Origin: Corticium candelabrum
Lineage: Eukaryota > Porifera > Homoscleromorpha > Homosclerophorida > Plakinidae
Length of the DNA: 64,000 nucleotides
Assembly: GCF_963422355.1 (NCBI RefSeq)
Contig: NC_085103.1
Coordinates: forward strand, 479,682-543,681
Direction of reading: 5' to 3'
How positions within the stretch are numbered: position 1 is the stretch's first letter; every line of letters starts with the position of its first letter. A program made the translations under genes and the position numbers. The notes below the pieces were generated by a model, which was not told the DNA's origin, searched no databases, and worked only from the letters and a program-made list of their open reading frames with translations. Of this stretch, positions 42,909 to 55,451 are shown in pieces.

Positions 42909-45422
42909 ATGTTAGGTAACAGTAAGGAAGTCGCAGGCTATCAAGACGAATCAGAACGAGAAGAGGAGTCAGAAATGTCAAGCAACTACTTGCGAGACAA
43001 GAGCAACTGTAAGTTGATGTTAAGGCAGCAGACCGTTTAGTGACCTGTTAATTGGCTACTTCCTCTACTAGCAGCATTCCTGTTTTAAGACCATACCTTC
43101 TTAATAAGTTAAGAACCCTAACGACTCTTGATATGCAAAAGTCTTATCAAACTGCATTTGTAATACATACGCCATCGTTATCCTAGCTATAGAAAATCCG
43201 GGAACTTGCGATTTCGGACGATACCAAGATCGTCACTGTCTGCCCTATTGTGCAGAAGTTATTACAGATTTTCAAAGTGCAAAGTCAGTGCAAACAGAGA
43301 GTAGTGGTTAGATTTCTGGTTCTCTGACCAGGATAGCCAGGTTTTAATCCCAGATGGCGACAGCAATATAACAAAATGAGTCTGTTGGTTCTTTCTCATT
43401 GTCTATTTGGCTATGCTTGTGAGAGTAGACTTGTTTTTGTCAAAGGGAGTTTTTGTGATCTGCCGTGGGGACCGTTGGCGACGAAGATGAGTGTTTTCCT
43501 GGTGGTCATTGATATCTACTGGGCATGCTGTTTAGAGCTGGCGAAATCCCCATAGTACACGCAATCAGTACTTGATGCCGATTACTAGCACTACATGGAG
43601 TACACAGAAATATGTACCTCTTTGGGACTTACCTGCCAAATTGGTGGGTGCTCAATTGAGGATAAAGATCTCAATTTCCCTACTGAGAGGATGACGACGA
43701 CATGATAATACGGAAACTTGCAGGTGGAGATAAGCCACATGTGTCAGCATCGGACATTGGTTGTTCCAGTGGTGTTGGGAGCATTGGGCACAGTGTGTGC
43801 GTGTATTGCATGGTGGCTGCACGGACATCTTTCCAGGTCACTACAACCTGCAGCGCTTCGTGTATTTGGTCGGATCGTACGTAAAGTCGTGTCTTCTGTC
43901 TATACAGCCATGATGGTCTAATCACCTCTGAGGCAGAGTTTTGGTAACAGTTCTTACAAGAGACGTTACAAATCAGACTGATCTGGCTGGGCACAACATA
44001 ATAATTTTTTGCTAGCAAAGCCAAAAGCATACGACGAGGCACACAAACTGTTAGTTTATTGGAAGAAACTGTATTTGAACTTAATGCGACAGTTTAGTTG
44101 TAGAGATAAGGTAAAGACTAAGTTGCAAATTATCGTTCGTACTGTGATGTTAAATAGCTGTGAAATGGTAATGTGTAACTGGATAGAGTGATTTTAGTGT
44201 TTATGTGAATGTTGATATTTTGATGCAGTGTCTCGTGGAGTTGATTTACCACCTTCTGATGTCAATGGTCTTGCTGACCCTTACTGTACTATATCTATTG
44301 GTTCGGACACTAGAAAGACATCAACAATTTTGAAAAGTCTTAATCCTTCTTGGAGTGATCCAGCATTTGCATTTCGTGTTGCTTTACCTTCTCTTGCTTC
44401 ACGTGGAGGTCTGGGTGTGTCCGACTTACTCTACTATGTCTTGATTGATGTATGGGACTATGATCGCTTAAACCAAGACGATCTGTTGGGGCGTGTCATG
44501 ATTCCAATTGCTTCACTAAGAGATGGCAAACATGAGGCATGGCACGAACTTAAGACTACTAGTTTTGCGAAGACCGTAAGCGGCAAAATTTTGGTGACTA
44601 TGATAGTGAAATCACAAGAAGTAAGTAGTCAATGTACTTGATACTTCCAGGTGCAATTTAAATCTGAGGGTTGTATTTTATATATTGGTATTAGCCTGTT
44701 GGAAGATGGGCTGCAGATGCAGAATTATATTCATTTTGTAGTCAGAAACTTTTTCACTTGCCTGTGTTGTTCAAAGATGGAGTCCATGAACTGCCTGGTA
44801 GCAAATGATTTTGTATTTGTATATAGTATCAGATGTGTTGTATCTGCTCTGATTATAGGAGCATCTGAGAATGTGGAAATGCTTCTGTTTCCTGTTCTAG
44901 TTGAAGTTAGTGGAAGACGAGCTTTTGCTAAGGTTTATCTAACTGATTACAGGTGAGTGACAGTTGTTGGCAAGAATTTTTATATTCTGCTGTGTTGTAA
45001 ACCAACAGATTTAGGTCTTTTGGAGGGTATTTTATTTATGATTCACACAGTTTATTCGTTTTTTGTTTTTATTTCAACATTTAAGTTTATGACATGTTAG
45101 TAGCCTACTGGTTATTTATCTCACACCTGTTCGAACTGACTGTCATGAGCAAATGTTTGTGTGAGATTAAAATTGATTTGTTACATAACTGTTTGCTTAC
45201 ACTTTACATATGCTGTACATTAAAGCAACACTGTGAAGATTTAGGTGCTTGATTATGCTTGTAGGCGTGTCATACTTCCGTGTAAACCCACATTGGCAAA
45301 GCTAGGACAACGTCATAGCCAGAGCCGTATATATAAGACTCAATCCAGTTCTCCTGGTTCTTGGATTCTCTCTTTCCTTGGTGTAGAGAATCCTGAAACA
45401 ATTAAGGTTGAAGTGAGACCGG
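42909..45422 (+). CDS. C2-domain protein, partial gene (six exons)
   Basis: Exons 42909-43008, 44016-44138, 44229-44620, 44695-44797, 44859-44952 and 45265-45422 join in agreeing phases (1,1,0,1,2). The first has a Met and an acidic, serine-rich stretch ending at a strong donor (ACT|GTAAGT). The second ends KLQIIV, the first strand of a C2 domain; the third carries the rest. The calcium loops are visible: DLPPSDVNGLADPYC (loop 1) and DVWDYDRLNQDDLLG (loop 3) with the usual aspartates. A calcium-dependent membrane-binding C2 domain is therefore likely. The downstream exons (PVGRWAADAELYSFC, LLFPVLVEVSGRRAFAKVYLTDYR, GSWILSFLGVENPETIKVEV) are uninterrupted but I do not recognise the family. The gene continues in phase 1 beyond 45422. 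The start exon is less certain than the others. It could extend to the PH-GRAM-like exons at 58.6 kb. Confidence 0.75.
43709..44003 (+). mobile_element. Short LINE tail copy inside the C2 gene
   Basis: A 5'-truncated copy of the same LINE family as 41800-42790: ACTTGCAGGTGGAGATAAGCC corresponds to 42483 onwards, with VVLGALGTVCA in frame, and the shared 3' end CAGACTGATCTGG. It ends about 12 bp before the acceptor of C2 gene exon 2. Confidence 0.88.
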
Positions 45423-47705
45423 GTTGAGTCTAGTATCACCCAGCTCTGCTCATAATGTTTCCTGTGCATCGGACATGTCTGCTGAGAAATGATCAGTGGG
45501 TATTCCTGTATGCAGACAGTAGCTTTTTAAGAGTTGTAGGGGTTGATTATGCACATTTCCAGAACAAAGCTACATGCAACTGCAGGGGTACATGCCAAAG
45601 AGTTCATTGGGGGAATAAAGGTTGTAAAGCAGCATGGGTGTAATGTGTTGTACTATGCGGATACAGACAGCGACTTTGCAGAAATTGTGAAGACCAATTG
45701 GACATTAGCTTTCAGTCACCAAAGCATATTGTAGGTGTCTTGCTTTAGTTTATGGTCTTTCTGATACTTGCTGTGCACTTGCAGTGGCCTCCTGACTCTT
45801 GTGTATTTATGGCTTTTGTTTAGGGATACTGATGACATAAAACAGATCACTTGTGGGACTTTCGTCCATCATATGCGGCTTGTAGAGGACTTGTGTTCAC
45901 CATAGAAAGGGACTGTTCGAACGTAAAAACAGATGCTATGCTTGCTCTATATTTGCAAAACTTCTACCTATACGTTTCAAATTGATGCACAATGACGTAG
46001 TCAAGTGTGATGATATTACCACTCAGGCACTCAAAGCACTGCAAGAGTGTATATCTATTGCCAAAATGTGGCAGATGTCCAGGGTTTTGTTCAGGATTTT
46101 GCCATTAAGGGGCCAAAGACGATTTAAGAGAAACATGACTTTAAATAGAACAATTTCTATAGTAATGTTATGTCTCAGACATTACATACATAATAAACAC
46201 AGCATGCCTTGGCGTTCATAATCACATCTCAACCAGTTGATTCATGTGACAGTCCACTTTGTATGAAACTGCTTTGACTGTTTACTCCAATTGCTTTCTA
46301 CGGTACCTCCCCATGATGATGCTGAAGCCAGAGTAGTGCGAGCATCACACATTCAATTGCTTCATCTGACTCACTGACCTCTCCCTCATTTTCTTGAATG
46401 AGAGTAACATTTCGAGTGCACGACGCATTGTAAAGCATGTAGACTCAATGTCAGCATAGAATCAGATTAGCAATCATAAGTGAATACAGGGTGGCTGGAT
46501 GAGGAGTTAAAATGCTTGGAAAGGCTCGAGAAGCTGGAAAAGTGCTATTAATTAATGAGATTGTCACCTAGTTCTTTACCTAATATTGATAGTAATGCAT
46601 AGTCATTATGGCTGGCGGTGTCAATACATAAGCTCGTTTACGTCCTTTTTCTATCTTGGCTCAGAAGCACTAGTGCAAAAAACGAATAGCATGTTGCAGT
46701 CTCTTGTTTTCTTCTCTATGTGTTCCAAGTTTGAACCTCTAAAACTGTTTGGTTTATTTTTAAATGTATTTGTAATAAACTGCAATTTCGTCTGGCAGAC
46801 TAACCAACTATCTAAGGACGGGTTTTCTCATTCTGCCCGCTTTCTTGGACTGAAATGGTTGCATTTCTTTGCTGCAAAGTATCCTGTGCAGTATCTTTTT
46901 TTGCGATCGGTTAAAAATATGACTATCAGGTGATTGGCTCGGTGTGTTCTCTGTCATTTTGGAAGCGGCGCTGTGTGTACTCCAGTAATTGGCACTAGCA
47001 GGTTCGTCTGCTGACACTCCGATTCTGTTGTTCTCAGTGATCCCAAAATGTTTACGATAAGACATGCGAGAAGTTGTCTACGAATGCTGCACAAGACAAC
47101 GAAGCAAGCATGACTTCTCTCTGCTGCACGGTAATCCTAGCCAATGAAATGTGCTCGAATTGTCTAGGAACCTAAACTTAAAACTGGCGAAAGCGCACTT
47201 TACATGCTCTCAGATAGATGTACCAATAGTTGGACTTTCTTACGAACATCTAACGGCTTATGCAATTAGATTTATTGGCGTAGCAGAGCACCCCCTAGCG
47301 AGTATCAAGTGCACCATGCAGTGAGAAGTGTTAACAGTTATGAGGCAGGCCCATAAGAAGCATTTGAAGAGTGGTCCGGCCTAACACGTGTTAAGAGGGT
47401 GTGGTCCATTAGTGCAAGAGAGCAATCTTCCAGCATACTAGGTATATAATCTATTGTATAGCGGGTTGTTGAATAATTACTCTCATTTACCAACAATTAC
47501 TGTAATACCGGCTGCGCAATGATCTCAGTCCTCTTGGCAGCGTAGATAGCAATTCAAGATGCTATAGAGTTTACTTTCGTTTCAACTGTAAATATATTAA
47601 ATTTTTATTCACCTATATTTTTAATCAGAAGTTTTGTGTAAATATCGACTGTCCAAAATCCAGTTTTAGAGATACCCCGGCAAACTGACTGACCAGACTG
47701 CATGC
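45423..47705. other. Probable intron of the C2 gene, no exon confirmed
   Basis: Frames at 45543-45734 (VHAKEFIGGIKVVKQHGCN) and 45982-46221 (DDITTQALKALQECISIAKMW) read like protein but I could not tie them to splice sites in the required phase or to a family. The rest shows nothing recognisable. Confidence 0.35.
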
Positions 47706-47711
47706 ATATGT

Positions 47712-49185
47712 CAGTGTTCAAAATTCCTAAAATTTGCTAGTCGCCATTGTAACAAGTAGGCATGGTCACAACCACGTTGGACACCAGAACGTCTTTTTAA
47801 TGCTTCCTATCACTAGGTTTATGCACAGGACAAATTATTTTACACACAATTATAATTTTCACACTCAAGCATTAATTAAAGCAATTTCGTTGACTTGTTA
47901 AAACTAAAATTATCTTCAGCAATTGGTATAACTAACAACACCAATGGCAACGTGGACCAGAGAACAATGCAACTTTTAGAGAACTAAGTATTCTATAAAG
48001 TAGTATTTACAACCGTGTTTGGATTGGTTGGATTGAATTACTGTTCATTATCAGCATTCAAAGTAGAAGTGTGAGGAGGTGTAAATCTTACTTTGTATTT
48101 AGCATGCAGTTGTTCTCTAGTTCTAGACTGAATCTAATTGTTTTGTCAATAACCATTTAACTGATTAGACGTATAGTCTAATTGCGTTTACTGTTTATCT
48201 CCTAATGCTGTTTTGATGAAAGGCGTATCATATGGTTTGCAAACCATGGTGTGATATGTTTTGATTTGCATAATACGAGTAGATATATCAGCATACAGTA
48301 CGTACAAACCTTTGTTCATACTGGACTGGGTTGACTACCCAGTTTGTAACATAACACGCTACCATTTTAGCGGAAATCTTTTCACATGGCGTCTGACAAT
48401 AGAGCATACTTCCGCATGACGGATGACACAACAATTTGGTATGCTGTGGTATCATTGTGATAGTATGAAGTCGACTTCCTCTGTCATGTTGCACGCACGA
48501 GATTTGTACTGTCGACACCCTGTTTCTTGCAGCACCCACCACAGTAATCATTTCCTTGCTAGCCCTAGACTGCTACTCTTGCCACTATGTGCTAGGCAGA
48601 ATGCTATTCTTGTTACTACGTGCTAAGCAACTGGAATGTTTTGATAGCTCCAAACCAGACTCAAGTAACTGCCAACCAACTTCCCTACTGTACCATTTGC
48701 AAACCCAGTGCAAACCAGCATTTCTTGGAGCAGGTGCAACGTGTAACACTAAAACTCAAGCATGATAACAAGCTCAAACCAGGTTGCAAACCATAGTGTC
48801 AGCACACCTACAAGTGTGTTGCTACCAGCTGTGTTCTGTTGTGTTGTTGATCCTAGCAACATGTACACTTGTACAGTATACACGTGGAAGTGAGTAATGA
48901 GATCCAGTTACGCCAATCCAACCTGCATGATACAAATGTTTTGAATACGTTCTGCCTGTTACAGAGTGTAATGTTACACCACAGTGTAAAACGTTGCCAC
49001 TCAACAGTAACAAGATTAGCCAATTAGCTACACAAGCGCGATTTGACTCTCCAGAGACTGCAAGCCGCTTAGCGGCGTAGACATAGCGGATTTACCAAAA
49101 CTGGTGACTAGCTTTAAAACATGCAATCGCCAGCGGAAAGTTTTAGTCGCCATTGGCGAATTAGCGACTGCAATTTTGAACACTG
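47712..49185. mobile_element. DNA transposon with 6 bp TSD, 'GTTCAAAATT' family, copy 1
   Basis: The ends CAGTGTTCAAAATT and its inverted copy AATTTTGAACACTG are flanked by exact ATATGT (47706-47711 and 49186-49191). Subterminal GTCGCCA/TGGCGA motifs occur near both ends. The interior (1.47 kb) has an inverted TGGTTTGCAAACCA palindrome near 48233 and related TTGCAAACCATRGTGT blocks, but no recognisable transposase. Confidence 0.88.
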
Positions 49186-50355
49186 ATATGTGGTTTCTGC
49201 AGCTCTGAATTAGACCTCTGGTAAAAGTTCACCTTAGAAAAAAGTGGCCGGACCAGCCAGACTGGCTCCTACAGCCTTGTGAGCAACATCTACCATACTG
49301 GTTTCACTCAGCCAATGATGAAAATGCCCATTCTTTGTAGTTTGGGTTCATTCTGAGGCATCTTTAGCTGTATGCACCTTTTTATGCAAAAATTGAATGA
49401 ACAAGATACAGAAGCATTATAAATATTGACCCATTTCCAGTTTACTTGTACTATTTTTGGAAAGTTTCCTTGTTTTGCTATTTACTAAGAAACTGCGCCA
49501 AATTTTTCTTAAACATCTGAAAAGCAGTCGCAAAGCTATTCCATAGTCTCCGCATCCACGTAGAGAACTTTTCCATCATCAAACAAGTTGTGAAAGACAA
49601 CACCGCACTATTCTGTTACTACACCGCTCCAGCACCAAGAAGCCATGCCAACTTTTACGTGTTTCTTGCTCTGCTGTTTACAGAACTCTCAAAAGACTGG
49701 ATACTAGAGAATAAATTCAATGCAGAGCTTTCCGTGGAAGACCAAAAACTAGCTGAAAACCATCGAACAGCTTCAATTAGTGAACATGGCGTAGCAAGAA
49801 ACAGCAAATCAGCAAACAAACTTGCTGCTGGCAGCGCAGGAAGTTGTCAGTTCTTTCACCAGCAGAAGAGAACTTCATGACGCAAGTATTGCTACACTAT
49901 GCCTAAAAACTTTCCTACTAGCTAGTGAAGCTAAAACGAGACTTTGCGTGTCACGGTTTCTCGATTGTCTTGCTAGCTCACCAGATCTAGATTTTGCACT
50001 AATAGAAAACTTCAGGGCGGTCATCAAACGGCGTGTTGAACTTCGTAGGTCTCAAAACGTTCATGAACTAGAAGACGCAATCCAGGCGGAATGGCACTTG
50101 CTCATGCTTTGTGATCTGTTTGCTGCGTACATCAAATGTGCCATTGTCTAGCTAGCGGAAAATGCTATCAAGAAATGAAAGGAGGACACAAGCTACTGAT
50201 GCGCACATGTGAGTTTCCGAAAGGCTAGCATACCTACGCGCATACATACACAAGAGTTCTCTTATATTTAGAAAACGTATGTGACCTGAAACCGGTTGCA
50301 TTTCTGCTCATGCTACCCATGGCCACGCCTCCAAGCGTACATGTGTCAATAGTTT
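49186..50355. other. Interval between transposons
   Basis: A frame at 49590-50151 reads as two overlapping stretches with modest protein-like character (SHANFYVFLALLFTELSKDW; LLASEAKTRLCVSRFLDCL), and 50000-50140 has VIKRRVELRRSQNVHELEDA. They might be remnants of an element's protein. No family assigned. Confidence 0.35.
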
Positions 50356-51992
50356 TGACGAGGACTATAGTGGACTGTGTACGTAGCTGGGGTTTTTGGG
50401 TTTAGTCCATGTCTTTTATTGTGACCAGTTGTGGCACTAACTAGAATATTACAATATAGTGACTACAGTGCAAGATATTACATCAGTCGACTAGGATGAC
50501 AACGGTTTTTGGACAGATAGGTGTATTTGATGAAAGAGCGGAAGAATGGCCAGGTTATGTGGAAAGACTAGAACATTACCTCACAGCCAACAGATTAGAC
50601 GATGCAGACAAGAGGCAAGCGATACTATTAAGCATTGTTGTTCCAAAGATATACAGGGTGCTTTGAAGTTTTTCACCAGTGAAACCAAGCAAAGAATGAT
50701 TGCTGAGCTGATCAAGTACTTGGAAACCATTTCCGTTCGAAACTGAGCCGTCTATTATAGAGCAGAGATTCCACTTCAACAGCCAAACCAGGCAACCAGG
50801 AGAGTCAGTCGCGCAGTTTAAGACTGAGTTGCAACGGTTAGCAGAACGCTGTGAATTTGGTGCATTTCTGAACGAAATTCTACGTAACCACCTTGTTGTC
50901 AGCTTATCAAATGACTGCATACAGCGACGCCTCTTGGCAGAGAAGACTCTGACCTTTGTGAAAGCTTGCGAACTAGCGTTGGCGCGAGAGACTGCAAAAC
51001 AGAATGCGGATGAAATTAGACAAGAGGAGAGGGCAGCCATAGCAGCAAAGGTGGAGGGAACGGTTCACAAGTTGCCTGCAACAGTATCAGAACCAGGAGG
51101 GAACGTCAGATCATCAAAAGTAAAGCTAGTAGCTGCTGTTGTTGCAATAGACAGGTCATAGGCCACAGGATTGTTGGTTTAAGCAAGATACCTGTTGCAA
51201 CTGCGGGAGAGTTGGGTACGTGAAACAAGCATGCCAGGCTCATGGCAGTAAGGAAGTCAAGACTCCACATGCACAAGGTACACATGAGAGTACATTGAAC
51301 AGAATGTCGCCTGAAAAGGTAGCACTATTGTGACCCACTTCAATTACATTGAAAACTTACACAGGGGATGAAGTGAGAGTGAAAGGGAAACTCAGAGTGG
51401 AGATGAAAACCCCACATAATCAGAGATTGTTTCTGATATTGATAGTCATGGAGGGCAAGGGACCCAGTCTAAGAGACTGGCTACGACATGTGAGAGTAGG
51501 GCACGCTATTTACCAAATGGAAGAGGCGAAGAAAGGGTTTGAAGTTGACCAAGTATTGAACGAATTCCATGAAGTTTTTACTGAAGAGCCGAGAGAGCTG
51601 AGACGAGTTAAAGTGAAAATTCACGTGGACTGTGAAGCTCGTCCTAGATTTTACTGACCAGGCCAGTTCCGTGTTCCTTGTGAGAGGGAATTGAAGTGGA
51701 ACTTTTTTGCCTAACCAAGGCAGGGATTATTGAACCTATCCAGTATGCTGATTGGGCAGCTGCCATAGTTCCGATGTTGAAGGACGAGAGGAGAGCCAGG
51801 ATACGTGGAGGTTACTGTTCGACAGTAAACCAAGTGGCCAAATTTGACACTCATTGCATTTCGAAAATTGAAGATTTTTTCCAGACTGATTGGAGGTCAG
51901 GCTTTTACAACACTCGATGTAGACAGAGCCTATCAACAGCTCAGATTAGACACAGCATCGCAGGAATTTGTCACAATCAATACACATCAGCG

Positions 51993-52502
51993 ATTCAGGG
52001 TTTGAAAAACCTAAGAAATGTTGGGCGCCAAAGCAATTCTTATTATGCCATGCTCCTCGATAAATGTACACGGGGCCACACCTACTTGTGATGCTCAGAA
52101 GTTATTAGTCAAACAGTCTCTTGATGCTTAGAAGTAAACTTATTATATGAATTATTCAGTTATGATTATTAATTTGTAAACACATGCTGTAAGGTGTGCA
52201 GGACAGCTTGCTAGGTTTTTGACAATCATGTTACAGAACTTTTAATTAGAAATCACGTGATGCATTGCTGTTGGCATGGGAAGCCTAATTACCTAATTAA
52301 TTACAGAGACATAAATACTTGCAGGTTAGTTAGCTAGGTTTACTGTATGCAATCAAAATTTTTAGTTGGTTTAGCGTGTGCAGACGTGATACAGTGCTAT
52401 ATTTCCGTTATCTCACACTTGAAGTTCTTACCAGAAGTAACACTAGACAAATAGTTTGTGAGGCAGCCGATAGGATAGAAGCCAGACTCCATTGACACCT
52501 TG
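51993..52502. mobile_element. Insertion in gypsy RT, related to the OTU-carrying element
   Basis: Begins CAGGGTTTGAAAAACC and matches, for about 130 bp at high identity by eye, the inverted right end of the 55452-56840 element (AAGAAATGTTGG, GATGCTCAGAAGTTATTAGT). TCAGCG occurs at 51987-51992 and again at 52503-52508, consistent with a 6 bp target duplication three bases off the left end. The right end (CACCTTG) matches the terminal repeat only weakly. It splits the gypsy RT after THQRF. Confidence 0.65.
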
Positions 52503-53644
52503 TCAGCGCGTTATTTGTAGTAGCATCAGCACCTGCATGGCATTTCCAGAGAGCAATGGAGACTCTCTTGCAGAAAATACCTGGTGTGGTGGTATATCTG
52601 GATGATACACTCATCACTGGAAGAACAACACAAGAACATCTCCAGAATTTGGAGAATGTACTCAGGAAGCTCCAGGAGGCTGTGCTTTGGCTGAACAGGA
52701 AGAAATGCAAATTTCTTATAGAAAAGGTAGTCTATTTGGGTCAGGTCATTGATGCTGATGGTTTACACCCAGACAAAGAGAGGTTCAGAGCCATTACAGA
52801 TTCTCGAAACCTGAAAAATGTGAGTGAGTTGAAATCGTTCTTGTGTCTATTATTCTATTATGGAAAATTTCTGTGCAACCTATCAACAGTCTTAGCTCCA
52901 TTGCATGACTTGTTGAAAAAGGGAGCTAAGTAGCAGTGGTGCTAGAAACAAGAGAAAGCTTTCAAGGCATCAAGGAACTTACTACAACATCGTCATCAGT
53001 TCTGGCTCATTTTGATTCTATCACCAGTCTGTAGTGTCCTACGATGCGTCACCCTTTGGATTGGGCACTGTTTGTCACAGCTGTGTGATGATGGAGTGGA
53101 ACACCAGGTTGCATTTGCATCCCAGACTTTGTCACCAGCTGAGAAAAAATATGCACAAAATGGACAGCGAGGGATTGGTAATCATGTTCGTATTGAAGCG
53201 ATTTCATCAGTTTTGTTTGGTAGAACATTCATTCTAGAAACTGATCATAAACCACCATTTGAGAATGTTAGGAGAGTCAACCCAATTGTTACCAATGGCA
53301 TCAGCCCGAATACAGAAATAGACAACTATCCTCTTGCTATCACTATCAACTGAGATACAAAGCAGGCAAGGATAATGCCAATGCAGATGCTTGCAGTCGA
53401 TTGCCTGTACAGGAAACATCAAGCCAGGTACACTGCCCGAGACAGTACACTTGATTCAAAGTATGCAATCTTTCCTGTCACAGCAGAGCAGATTAGTAGC
53501 TGGACGAGACGTGACAAAGTACTGTCACAAGTACATCAATACCTGTTGCATGGTTGGCCAACAGGACATATACCGACCGAGTTGTTGCCATACAAATGTC
53601 GAGAACACGAGTTATATGAGAGTGCGCTAGCACTACCTCAGTAG

Positions 53645-54490
53645 GGATGGCATCAGTAGTTAATATTAATCCCAATTTTTACTTTGGGATAGCATAGCTC
53701 TGAAATGCTTCCATAAAATGCCACAATTTTATATCATCTTGTGTGGCTCCACAGGGGCCATGTTGTTTGACTATCCATTTGGCGCTAGCACGTTGGGACG
53801 ACGTTTTTACTGTGAAATCTGACACATCATTTGTCACGCCTTTCTCTGCGTGTGACGTACTAGTAGAGTCGCATGCATGTTCCGACTTGCCAGTTTCATG
53901 GGATCTTTGCCATTCTCGAAGCTGCTCACCTAGCAGTCTTAAGCAATTCTCAAATATACTATGAGTTGTAACACTGTTTCTTGGTAATAATTAGCTTGTG
54001 AACTATTAGTAATGTTCTAGCATTGCCTGGTACTAATGAAACTTTACTTATGTATAGAGTATTAGAGTAGCCACATTCACATAGCAGTCTCTAAGGAATT
54101 AATTCTCAAATATGCTATGAGTTGTAATAATGCATGTATTTCTATGAAAAAGGACATGGACAAGAGTACAAAAATATTCATGTAATAACTAAAAAGCAAA
54201 GTAGGTATGGCTGCGTACTTTAAGTTAGTGCTGAAGAAATAGTGGTTGAACGTTTACTCATGCTTTTCATCTGAAACCAATCTCTCAAAATTAATATCCC
54301 TACTTCACTCTGTTTACTTTCAAGGTACTTGGATAGGAGTGAAGTTGGAATTTGATTGTGGGAGATTGGTTTCAGATGTAAAGTATGAGTACTTGTCTGC
54401 GAAAGTTTTGACCCCTAATTCTTTAAGCGCTAGCTTAAAGTACACAGCCATCCCTACTTTATTTTTTATTTATTACATAAATATTTTGTA
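53645..54490. mobile_element. Foldback insertion in gypsy, containing 'AAGTAGGGATGGC' copy 2
   Basis: The 54194-54466 core is homologous to 35196-35466, with GTTTCAGATGTAAAGTATGAG and terminal GCCATCCCTACTTT. Its left flank (about 53990-54190) matches, inverted, the right flank of copy 1 (TAATGTTCTAGCATTGCCTG, AGGACATGGACAAGAGTAC). GTAGGGATGGC at 53642 may be the true left end. It separates gypsy RNase H from integrase. Confidence 0.75.
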
Positions 54491-55451
54491 GTGTTGTCTA
54501 CTGAGAGAGGATGCATCATTTGGGCTATCGAATAGCTGTTCCATCACTGGGGCACAATCAGGTACTACAGGAGTTACAGAGAGTCATCCTGGAATTGCCT
54601 GAATGAAAGCACTAGCTAGAACTATTGTATGGTGGCCTCTGATATATCAGGATATTGAAGGGTGGTTAGCAATTGTACACTTTGCTGGGAACATCAGAAA
54701 AAACCTCCCCGAGCACCACTACACTCATGGGGTGGCCAGACCACCCTTGGACACAGCTGCATGCTGACTACGTGTGCCTTTTTTAGGGAAAATGTTGCTG
54801 ATTGTAATAGAAGTTCATTCAAAATGGATGAAGGCTCGGATAGTAGGTCCAGCAAGAGCAGAAGGGACAGTGGAATCTTTACGGTCAATGTTTGCAACTC
54901 ATGGACTACCCGAACAGATGGTCACAGATAATGGGTTAGTTTTCACAATTCAGGAGTTCAAAGAATTTATGCAGTCAAATTCAATTGATCACATCCGAGT
55001 TTCGCCGTGTCACCCCTTATCTGATGGTTTGACCGAGCGGGCAGTACAATTACTAAACCTGGGTCGGGCCAAAATGAAAGATGGTACACTGGCCGTCGTC
55101 TGGCCATGGTACTGTTCAGGTATAGAATTTCACCCCTTTCAACAAGAGTAGCACCATTGGTGCTTCTTATAGGGCGCCCCCTGAGGTCACGTTTGGATGC
55201 CATACATTCGAACCAGGAAAGCAGTCCAGAAGAACAGGAATTACAGAAGAAGTTTCATGATGGGAGTCAGCCGAGATACCAGGAATTCAGTAGTGGAGAG
55301 ATGGAGTGTTTTGTAGGAACTTTGGGAGAGATGCACAATGGATTACGGGGATTGTCACATCCGAAACAGGGCCTTTTTTGTACACAATTAAATTGCCAGA
55401 TGGACAGATTATAAGGCGACACCTTGACCAACTGAGGGGATGACAAACAAC

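Noticed and set aside
45543..45734. YADTDS in an open frame, like motif C of family B DNA polymerases (as in Polintons)
   Set aside because: Only six residues match and no other polymerase motif is visible nearby; chance is more likely.
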